Source of the DNA: Acidobacteriaceae bacterium
Lineage (GTDB): Bacteria; Acidobacteriota; Terriglobia; Terriglobales; Acidobacteriaceae
Length of the DNA: 9,222 nt
Assembly (NCBI GenBank): GCA_003140655.1
Contig: PLKR01000573.1
Span: forward strand, 1-9,222
Direction of reading: 5' to 3'
Each line of letters starts with the position of its first letter. Position 1 is the stretch's first letter. Below the pieces are notes generated by a model, which saw nothing but the letters and a program-made list of their open reading frames with translations, was not told where the DNA came from and did no database searches. Shown one piece after another: positions 1 to 5,088 of this stretch. The position numbers and the translations under genes were made by a program.

Positions 1-105
1 GCGCATGAGACGGTATTGTATCCGCAGCAGCATCCTGGAATCGTGAAGGGCCAAAAGCCCATTCTGGCGGGGCGAAACCAGCATGATCGAAATTACCACC
101 GTAAC

Positions 106-134
106 TTGATGAGGCTTACGAGTGTACCTACGAT
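106..134 (+). promoter_or_regulatory. Candidate sigma-70-type promoter of the receiver/TonB gene
   Basis: A -35-like TTGATG (106-111) is followed by a 17-bp spacer and a -10-like TACGAT (129-134). Each hexamer matches 4 of 6 consensus bases. The expected +1 is A141 or G142, only 2-3 nt before the ATG at 144, and no Shine-Dalgarno sequence lies before that ATG. This predicts a nearly leaderless mRNA. A small inverted repeat, TTAC-N4-GTAA (93-104), abuts the -35 and could be an operator, but its arms are only 4 bp. Confidence 0.5.
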
Positions 135-143
135 GACCTCAGT

Positions 144-1814
144 ATGGGTTATCAAGCGCTCTTATTCTGCCCCGATGAAAAGACGGCTCGCACCGTAACG
201 CAGGTTCTCAGCGAGCTGGACTTTTCCGTAATCCCCTGCACTGAACCTTTCGCCGCGGTCAAGAAATTGATGGGCGAACACTTCGACGCCCTGGTGGTTG
301 ACTGCGACAACGAGCAGAACGCCACGTTGCTGTTCAAGAGCGCCCGCAACGCACCCAACAACCATTCGTCCTTAGCGGTAGCGGTGGTGGAAGGGCAGGC
401 AGGAGTGGCGAAGGCTTTCCGGATCGGCGCCAACCTGGTTCTCACCAAGCCGGTTAACGTGGAGCAGGCGAAAGGCACATTACGAGTTGCGCGCGGATTG
501 TTGCGCAAGAGCGAAGCGGCAAAACCCGCGACAGGAGCGGTGAGCGCAACCGTGAAGCCCGTGGCGCCCGCGCCCCTGAAGCCGGCGCTGCAACGCACAA
601 TGCCAAGTTTGTCTACTGCTGGCCCGGCAGCTCCGCTTACACCTGCGGTGACAGCGGCCGCGGCAAGTATTCCAACTCAGAAATCGGCGCCGCAACCAAG
701 TGTCGTGGCCTCGGTTCCCACCGAAATCACTACCGGCGAGGAGCCTTTCGGGGCAAAGAGCGAGGAAATCGGTTCGTCGTCGATCATTGCGCCGGCCAGC
801 CAACCTGGCATTCTGTCACTGACAGCTGGACATTCGCCCAGCGCGGGAAGGTTTGGAACGAGTGCTGCGAGCGCGCCTGCGCCAGCCCGCGAACCTAAAC
901 CCAGCGTCGCAACTGAGCCCAAGCCCGAGAATCCGGTTGAGACAGTCGCGGCTAGCGTGAGCAGTGCTTCTGTCGAGGAGATTTCTCCGGCTGGGCCTGC
1001 GTTCACATTCGGCGGTCATGTGGGCAGCGGCGCCGAATCCTCCGGCGGCGGAAGCAAGAAGGCGCTGCTGGCATTGGCTGCGGTTGTGCTGATCGCTGCC
1101 GGCGGCTACGAAGTATGGATGCAGTGGGAACGCTCGGGCGGAGCCGCAACTGGTTCCGTTCCCTTTGCCGTGCAACCGGTGACGACTGCTGCCAAGGTGC
1201 CGCGAGTCGCGCCAAGCGCGGCTCCGGTTGCCCCATCTTCCGACGCATCTTCGGCTCCCTCGCCGACTCCAGACGCCGCCGCTTCCCCTGTTGCGGCAAA
1301 CAAGGTTACGGCAAACAAGGTTACGGCAACGGAAGCACCAGCAACGAAAGCGGCTGCGCAGCCCATTAAGATTAAGAATCAATCCGCGCAACCTGGAGTT
1401 GGAAAATCCGCGCCAAGCGGCGATGTAATCGCTCCAAGCATAGTCGGGATTGCCTCTGCAGGAGATGGTGCGGCGCTTCCCAGTCTGATGGGGAGCCAGA
1501 GCAAAACGCCGACTCCCTTGCTTCAGGATCTGCATGTATCGCAGGGAGTATCGCGGGGACTGCTGGTGAAGGCGATCCAGCCTGCATATCCGGCGAGCGC
1601 GCGGCAGATGCGTATTGAGGGTGCGGTTGAGCTTTCGGCAACGGTCTCAAAGAACGGCGACATCTCAACGGTGAAGGTTCTCAGTGGAGATCCCCAGCTC
1701 GCACGCGCCGCAGTTGAGGCGGTGAAGCAATGGAAGTACAAACCGTACCTGCTGAATGGTGAGCCGGTTGAGATTCAAACGCAGGTCACGGTGAAGTTCA
1801 AGCTGCCGCGCTGA
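144..1814 (+). CDS. Receiver-like domain / membrane segment / TonB C-terminal domain hybrid protein
   Basis: This 556-residue protein joins three parts. Residues 1-120 resemble a response-regulator receiver: an acidic pair at D11/E12, a candidate phospho-acceptor D53 in FDALVVDCDN, and the conserved K102-P103 before the last helix. The usual switch Ser/Thr after strand 4 is not obvious. Residues about 121-304 are a Pro/Ala/Ser-rich linker. Residues about 307-322 form one hydrophobic segment behind K305-K306, probably a membrane anchor with the receiver in the cytoplasm. A second Pro/Ala-rich linker leads to a TonB_C-type domain at about 465-556, with YPASARQ, the G-V-E-L strand, VSKNGDI, AAVEAVKQWKYKP and a final VKFKL strand. 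ATG 144 is the only plausible start, because the frame is closed by a stop at 102-104 and offers no other start codon. TonB normally transmits proton-motive energy from ExbB/ExbD to outer-membrane receptors; whether this protein does so is unknown. It lies 85 bp upstream of a PilZ gene on the same strand. Confidence 0.88.
   Translation: MGYQALLFCPDEKTARTVTQVLSELDFSVIPCTEPFAAVKKLMGEHFDALVVDCDNEQNATLLFKSARNAPNNHSSLAVAVVEGQAGVAKAFRIGANLVLTKPVNVEQAKGTLRVARGLLRKSEAAKPATGAVSATVKPVAPAPLKPALQRTMPSLSTAGPAAPLTPAVTAAAASIPTQKSAPQPSVVASVPTEITTGEEPFGAKSEEIGSSSIIAPASQPGILSLTAGHSPSAGRFGTSAASAPAPAREPKPSVATEPKPENPVETVAASVSSASVEEISPAGPAFTFGGHVGSGAESSGGGSKKALLALAAVVLIAAGGYEVWMQWERSGGAATGSVPFAVQPVTTAAKVPRVAPSAAPVAPSSDASSAPSPTPDAAASPVAANKVTANKVTATEAPATKAAAQPIKIKNQSAQPGVGKSAPSGDVIAPSIVGIASAGDGAALPSLMGSQSKTPTPLLQDLHVSQGVSRGLLVKAIQPAYPASARQMRIEGAVELSATVSKNGDISTVKVLSGDPQLARAAVEAVKQWKYKPYLLNGEPVEIQTQVTVKFKLPR
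1295..1324 (+). repeat. 15-bp tandem duplication in the periplasmic linker
   Basis: GGCAAACAAGGTTAC occurs twice head to tail (1295-1309 and 1310-1324). It keeps the reading frame and encodes ANKVT twice in the Pro/Ala-rich linker between the membrane segment and the TonB domain; a diverged third unit (ATEAP) follows. Perfect identity suggests a recent slippage event. Confidence 0.9.
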
Positions 1815-1843
1815 GGCTCTGAGAAATTTCCGCGCTGAGAAAT
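1806..1843 (+). repeat. Short direct duplications around the TonB-gene stop codon
   Basis: CCGCGCTGAG occurs at 1806-1815, where it contains the TGA stop, and again at 1830-1839. CTGAGAAAT occurs at 1819-1827 and 1835-1843. The overlapping copies suggest a local duplication of the gene end. Confidence 0.75.
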
Positions 1844-1860
1844 CCGAGTGCCAGGCTGAC

Positions 1861-1885
1861 GATTGTTGATTTTTGATTGTTGATT
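1861..1885 (+). repeat. AT-rich direct repeat GATTGTTGATT before the PilZ gene
   Basis: GATTGTTGATT occurs at 1861-1871 and 1875-1885, separated by TTT. It stands out as AT-rich in a GC-rich setting, in the short gap between two same-strand genes. I recall similar TTGATTGTTGATT tracts between genes of Acidobacteria; that is recollection, not a search result. It could be a dispersed intergenic repeat or a binding site. Confidence 0.7.
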
Positions 1886-1895
1886 GAGACGTCTC
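1886..1895. promoter_or_regulatory. Palindrome GAGACGTCTC four bases before the PilZ start
   Basis: This is a perfect 10-bp palindrome next to the GATTGTTGATT repeat. It ends 4 nt before ATG 1900 and covers the place where a ribosome binding site would lie. It may be an operator or a small hairpin that limits translation, or it may be chance. Confidence 0.3.
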
Positions 1896-1899
1896 CGCA

Positions 1900-2256
1900 A
1901 TGAACGACAACGGCCAGAATCGGTCTTCCTCCGACGTGCAACGATCGGAACACAGAAGCGCCCCGCGCATCAAAGTGAGCGCCCCGGTAGAGTTGCGTGT
2001 CCCCGGCAACGATGTTCCCATGCGTTGCGCAACCTCCGATCTCAGCGAAAGCGGTTGCTATATCGAAAGTATCTTCCCATTTCCCATTGGGACGGTTTTC
2101 GAAATGAGTGTCCAGATTGACGGGACGGTGCTTGCGGTGGGCACAGTTGTTACCCGCGACCCGCAGGTGGGAAACGGGATCAGGTTCACCAAAATGCTGC
2201 CCGAAGACCAGGAGCAACTGCGCGCCTATGTGGAGGCCGCACAGCAAGCCGGATGA
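1900..2256 (+). CDS. Single-domain PilZ protein, probable c-di-GMP effector
   Basis: This 118-residue protein is almost entirely one PilZ domain. Both halves of the known c-di-GMP binding signature are present: RxxxR (R19-S-A-P-R23) and the DxSxxG loop (D47-L-S-E-S-G52), followed by the strand CYIES and a late GIRF strand. In the family these residues wrap a c-di-GMP dimer, so binding is likely though not proven. There is no signal peptide or membrane segment, so it should be cytoplasmic. ATG 1900 is the only start, as an in-frame TGA at 1885-1887 closes the frame. No good Shine-Dalgarno sequence is present. It follows the receiver/TonB gene by 85 bp on the same strand and may share its transcript. 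Small PilZ proteins usually act on motility, exopolysaccharide or secretion machinery; the target here is not shown. Confidence 0.9.
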   Translation: MNDNGQNRSSSDVQRSEHRSAPRIKVSAPVELRVPGNDVPMRCATSDLSESGCYIESIFPFPIGTVFEMSVQIDGTVLAVGTVVTRDPQVGNGIRFTKMLPEDQEQLRAYVEAAQQAG

Positions 2257-2266
2257 GTCGTTTGCG

Positions 2267-2306
2267 GTCTGGCGCTCCTCCTACAATAAGGGTTTCGAGG
2301 CCAGAC
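2267..2306 (+). terminator. Hairpin after the PilZ gene, possible weak terminator
   Basis: GTCTGGC (2267-2273) pairs with GCCAGAC (2300-2306). After a one-base bulge (G2274), CTC (2275-2277) pairs with GAG (2297-2299). The 19-nt loop is long and no T-run follows, so intrinsic termination would be weak. Confidence 0.3.
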
Positions 2307-2355
2307 ACCACTAAAGTGCCATTGACGAAATAGCACTCTCGCACTAGCGTCGAAA

Positions 2356-2383
2356 TTGCGCCGCTTTCCAAGGAAAATAAAAT
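2356..2383 (+). promoter_or_regulatory. Candidate promoter of the LamG gene
   Basis: TAAAAT (2378-2383, 5 of 6 matches to the -10 consensus) sits 16 bp after TTGCGC (2356-2361, 3 of 6 at -35), in a locally AT-rich patch. It is the best -10 element in this gap, but the -35 is poor. Confidence 0.35.
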
Positions 2384-2547
2384 CCCCTGCTCAGCAAAGG
2401 CGACTGGCCGCGCCTCTGCTCCTCAATGCGACGTGCTAGAGACTCCAGGGCACGGCCCAAATCAAGAATGAAATAGCAGAATCGCTGGGCAGAATTCCAG
2501 GGAGATCTCCGTTTCTCGGGGAACCGCTGAATCACGCCCAGGGAGAG

Positions 2548-2552
2548 AGGAG
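2548..2552 (+). promoter_or_regulatory. Ribosome binding site that fixes the LamG start
   Basis: AGGAG lies 7 nt before ATG 2560 within a purine-rich run (2541-2553). The spacing favours ATG 2560 over the in-frame TTG immediately before it at 2557. Confidence 0.75.
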
Positions 2553-2559
2553 ATATTTG

Positions 2560-3264
2560 ATGAAAGCCACACGTGTGCTTGTTGTGGTTGCTTCAATCTT
2601 CGCGCTGGCGTCGGGCGCATGGGCACAATCCATCAGCGGTCAAAACCCGGTGATCCGCGGCGACAGATTCGCCTGGCCTTTGGCCTTTCAGTTTGACGGG
2701 AGCGCACCGACCATTGATGTCGGCAATAGTCCCGGCCTGAACACGCCCACATTCACCGTCAGCGCTTACGTAAAGTTCAACGCGCTTTCCCATCCTCCGG
2801 GCAGTAATGGAGATCGTCCGGCGGGCGACATGTCGATTGTGGACAAAATTTCCGACGCAGGCATTGACAATTCGGATGGGTGGCGCCTGTTGAAGCAGGA
2901 TGACGGCTTTTTCTGGTTCTGCCTCGGCGGCGGACCGGGGATCAACGGCTGCATTGATGGAGCCGCGACCACCGTCATCAGCACGACGGTTCCGGTGGTT
3001 GAGGTCTGGTACAACGTGGTGGGCGTTCTGAGCGAGTCGGAAATCGCCATCTACGTTAACGGCGTGAAAGAGGCGTCCAAGCCTTTGCCCGTTTTCACCG
3101 ACACTCACTCGGCAGACGTGCGCATCGGATCGAGCGCCGAGGGCGGCGGATATGCGTACTTCAACGGCGTGATCAACCATGTCGCGTTTTACGAGAAGGC
3201 GTTAAGCGGCAAACACATCAACGCCCTTTGCACAGCTACCAACGGGGGCGTCCCTTGCCACTAA
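2560..3264 (+). CDS. Secreted LamG / concanavalin-A-like lectin-fold protein
   Basis: This is a 234-residue exported protein. Residues 1-22 form a typical signal peptide: K2 and R5, a hydrophobic core, then A-W-A before Q23. The mature part is one LamG/laminin-G-like jelly roll at about 43-215. Its hallmarks are the FDGS opening, FTVSAYVKF, a DGWRLL strand, WYNVVGVL, EIAIYVNGV, the VRIGSS turn, FNGVINHVAFYEKALS and a closing helix. This is the pattern of the LamG_3 / concanavalin A-like lectin-glucanase superfamily, which usually binds carbohydrate or protein; no catalytic residues can be assigned. Four cysteines (C121/C131 and C224/C233) fall as two close pairs and could be disulfides outside the cytoplasm. 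It appears monocistronic, with its own ribosome binding site and a strong hairpin about 35 bp after the stop. The substrate is unknown. Confidence 0.85.
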   Translation: MKATRVLVVVASIFALASGAWAQSISGQNPVIRGDRFAWPLAFQFDGSAPTIDVGNSPGLNTPTFTVSAYVKFNALSHPPGSNGDRPAGDMSIVDKISDAGIDNSDGWRLLKQDDGFFWFCLGGGPGINGCIDGAATTVISTTVPVVEVWYNVVGVLSESEIAIYVNGVKEASKPLPVFTDTHSADVRIGSSAEGGGYAYFNGVINHVAFYEKALSGKHINALCTATNGGVPCH

Positions 3265-3298
3265 GTTGGAGCTGAGTTCTTTAAGCGGCAAGGTGAGA

Positions 3299-3335
3299 GT
3301 GCCCGGTATCCGAATAAGGATCTCGGGCACCCTTT
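3299..3335 (+). terminator. Rho-independent-like terminator of the LamG gene
   Basis: GTGCCCG (3299-3305) pairs with CGGGCAC (3324-3330). A G-T pair and one mismatch follow inward, then ATCC (3308-3311) pairs with GGAT (3318-3321) around a GAATAA loop. The stem starts about 35 bp after the LamG stop. The tail CCTTTGTG contains only three consecutive T residues, so termination may be partial. Confidence 0.6.
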
Positions 3336-3438
3336 GTGATTTGATGAATCTCCTATTCTCAGACCCACTTTTCCCACCGTCATGTCATGCCCAACCTGTA
3401 CGGAGCCGGAAGACTCCATCACTATTTAGCAAGAATCG

Positions 3439-3447
3439 TGATATATT
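3439..3447 (+). promoter_or_regulatory. Candidate extended -10 promoter of the seven-repeat gene
   Basis: TGATATATT combines the extended TGn element with TATATT (5 of 6 -10 consensus bases) in the most AT-rich patch of the gap. No -35 is recognisable at 16-18 bp, which extended -10 promoters can tolerate. Confidence 0.35.
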
Positions 3448-3590
3448 GCGTGCGCCTGGAGCGTGGAACGCAGCCCCCGTTCCTTCAAGCACCCGCCCGG
3501 CTCGATTCGTTCGCGAAGGGGAAGACACATGCGAAGCGAGCCACATGTTCTAGGCATAGCCTTGGTCCTAGCCGCAACGCTGTGAATTGA

Positions 3591-3597
3591 AAGAGAG
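3591..3597 (+). promoter_or_regulatory. Purine-rich ribosome binding site of the seven-repeat gene
   Basis: AGAGAGA lies 8 nt before ATG 3606, within a longer purine run. It is a moderate Shine-Dalgarno match and supports this start. Confidence 0.5.
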
Positions 3598-3605
3598 AAA
3601 ACTCC

Positions 3606-4895
3606 ATGTGGCGAAACCCGGTGTTTATAGCAGTGAAGATGTTTGTGGCGGTTTTCGCCATCACCTTGTTCGTGGCCCTGATGGCTACGGGCCAGGAGAA
3701 GATCCTGTATTCCTTGAATCGCAAGCATGGGGCTTTTCCCCGCGCCGGTTTGGCCTTTGGTGCAAGGGGAAATCTCTACGGCACGACCTATTATGGCGGC
3801 GCCAGCAACGCCTGCGTTGCCGGCGATGGCTGCGGGACGGTGTTCGAGTTGACTCCCAAATCTGTGGGCGGCTGGACCGAAACCACGTTACACAGCTTCA
3901 GCTTCAACGGCACCGACGGGTACTATCCCGCGGCCGCAGTGGTAGTCGACGCCTCCGGAAATGTTTATGGCACCACCGTCGACGGCGGAACGGGAGGATG
4001 CACCAGCGGAGGATCGCCCATCGGTTGCGGAATCGTCTTCGAATTGACGCCGCAAGCAGGTAATGGCTGGAGTGAAACCGTACTGCATAACTTCACCGGC
4101 AACTTCGTTGACGGGAGCAACCCATCAGCAAGCCTGATCTTCGATGGCTCCGGCAATTTGTATGGCACCACGGGCGGAGGCGGCACTTTCGGCGAAGGCA
4201 CGGTCTTTGAGCTGTCGCCCAGCGAAGGCGGAAGATGGACGGAAACCGTACTGTACTCGTTCGAGAATAACGCCTCGGACGGAACCACTCCTGCTGCAAG
4301 CTTGGTCTTCGACACCGCCGGAAGTCTCTACGGGACCACCTCCGCGGGCGGTAATCTTTCAGCCTGTGAAACCAGCGGATGCGGCACAGTGTTTGAGTTG
4401 ACGCCCGTCACCGGCGGGGGCTGGACAGAGAGGATAATCTATGTTTTTGGCGCAACAGACGGACACCTGCCACAGGCGGGACTGAGCATGGATAAGGCCG
4501 GGAATCTTTACGGCACAACTTTCTTCGGTGGCACTTATGGCTACGGCACCGCCTTCGAGCTGTCGCCAGAGGTCGGGGGTAACTGGAATCTCATCACTTT
4601 GCAGAACTTCAACATCAGTGGCAACGACGGCGCATATCTCTATGGCGGCGTGATCCTTGACTCCAAGGGCAATCTCTATGGGACGACCTTCCGTGGCGGA
4701 GCGTCCGACGAAGGAACCGTCTTTGAGTTGAGTCGGGCCGGTTTCGGCACCTGGAAGGAAAAAGTGCTGTACTCCTTCAGCAATAGCGGATATCAGCCGC
4801 ATGCCGGCGTGATCTCCGATGCCTCGGGCAACATCTACGGCACTACCTACGGGGGCGGCACGGGTAACGGCACCGTGTTTGAAGTGAAACACTAG
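3606..4895 (+). CDS. Secreted protein of seven Gloeo_Verruco (YGTT/GTVFEL) repeats
   Basis: This 429-residue protein begins with a signal peptide (about 1-29: R3, K11, a hydrophobic stretch 12-27, then A-T-G before Q30). The rest is seven tandem repeats of about 53-65 residues: 33-92, 93-157, 158-213, 214-275, 276-328, 329-385 and 386-429. Each carries a Y/H-S/N-F strand, a D-x-x-G-N-L/V-YGTT core (YGTT at 58, 121, 186, 242, 302, 358 and 411), a GG turn and a GTVFEL strand; all but the last end in a W-T/S/K-E-type strand. This matches the repeat family known as Gloeo_Verruco (TIGR03803), found in large exported proteins of uncertain function. Seven units suggest a seven-bladed beta-propeller, which is inference. 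All six cysteines of the mature protein lie as pairs in loops of repeats 1, 2 and 4 (C70/C76, C132/C141, C254/C259), so disulfides are likely. The last repeat stops at its GTVFEV strand, and the N-terminal ILYSL strand could complete it. Ligand and partner are unknown. Confidence 0.88.
   Translation: MWRNPVFIAVKMFVAVFAITLFVALMATGQEKILYSLNRKHGAFPRAGLAFGARGNLYGTTYYGGASNACVAGDGCGTVFELTPKSVGGWTETTLHSFSFNGTDGYYPAAAVVVDASGNVYGTTVDGGTGGCTSGGSPIGCGIVFELTPQAGNGWSETVLHNFTGNFVDGSNPSASLIFDGSGNLYGTTGGGGTFGEGTVFELSPSEGGRWTETVLYSFENNASDGTTPAASLVFDTAGSLYGTTSAGGNLSACETSGCGTVFELTPVTGGGWTERIIYVFGATDGHLPQAGLSMDKAGNLYGTTFFGGTYGYGTAFELSPEVGGNWNLITLQNFNISGNDGAYLYGGVILDSKGNLYGTTFRGGASDEGTVFELSRAGFGTWKEKVLYSFSNSGYQPHAGVISDASGNIYGTTYGGGTGNGTVFEVKH
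3702..4892 (+). repeat. Seven degenerate tandem coding repeats
   Basis: The repeat units span about 160-195 bp each. They are well conserved as protein (YGTT, GTVFEL) but diverged at DNA level by synonymous change, pointing to an old expansion kept by selection rather than recent slippage. The last unit is shortened by the gene end. Confidence 0.85.
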
Positions 4896-5088
4896 AGTTT
4901 GGGCTCGTCACCCGGAACGAAGATAGGACCTTTGCCAGCGGCTGCCTAAAACGACCAGCGAAGCAACGTTGCGCCCGCGGTAAACGGCAGTGGGAGTGAT
5001 GATCCGTTCTCAAACCTAAATGAAACGGGTTATATGCCATAAAGGGCGGGCAAACGTCTCAGCAAGCGGCGGCAGGGAGTTTCCCCGG
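4896..5088. other. 193-bp gap between convergent genes
   Basis: Two genes end toward each other here. The only clear symmetry is the 10-bp palindrome GCAACGTTGC (4963-4972). I found no hairpin followed by a T-run on either strand, so read-through or factor-dependent termination is possible. Confidence 0.4.

Larger units (their letters stand above)
2257..2559. other. 303-bp non-coding leader region between the PilZ and LamG genes
   Basis: I see no convincing gene on either strand. The stretch holds the hairpin at 2267-2306, a candidate promoter at 2356-2383, a weaker alternative (TTGACG at 2322-2327 with TAGCGT at 2345-2350) and the LamG ribosome binding site. A promoter at 2356-2383 would give an untranslated leader of about 170 nt. 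I could not match the leader to a riboswitch class by eye. Confidence 0.5.
3265..3605. other. 341-bp intergenic region before the seven-repeat gene
   Basis: No convincing gene is visible on either strand. Contents are the terminator hairpin at 3299-3335, a candidate extended -10 at 3439-3447, a perfect 6-bp hairpin (GGAACG 3465-3470 with CGTTCC 3478-3483), the palindrome TTCGCGAA (3510-3517) and a purine-rich ribosome binding region near 3591-3597. If the extended -10 is used, the untranslated leader is about 150 nt. I looked for a c-di-GMP riboswitch because a PilZ gene is nearby and saw no convincing match. Confidence 0.45.

Noticed and set aside
48..60. GGGC/GCCC hairpin near the window start as a terminator of an upstream gene
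   Set aside because: Only four base pairs and no T-run; not enough to call.
1..198. Open frame from the window edge that overlaps the start of the receiver/TonB gene
   Set aside because: The translation has no recognisable motif, would overlap the next gene by 55 bp and covers its promoter; probably not coding, although the tail of an upstream gene cannot be excluded.
816..1535. Minus-strand frame of 239 codons inside the receiver/TonB gene
   Set aside because: Arg/Ser-rich translation typical of an antisense frame, with no domain; the plus-strand protein has clear domains.
2593..3180. Minus-strand frame of 195 codons opposite the LamG gene
   Set aside because: No motifs and no ribosome binding site; the sense strand has a signal peptide and a LamG fold.
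3437..3605. c-di-GMP riboswitch in the leader of the seven-repeat gene
   Set aside because: Considered because of the nearby PilZ gene, but the conserved core bases and paired helices could not be identified by eye.
3587..4063. Plus-strand frame overlapping the start of the seven-repeat gene
   Set aside because: Basic, low-complexity translation without motifs; out of frame with the clear repeats.
4359..4892. Minus-strand frame opposite the seven-repeat gene
   Set aside because: Antisense to conserved YGTT/GTVFEL repeats, with no family signature.
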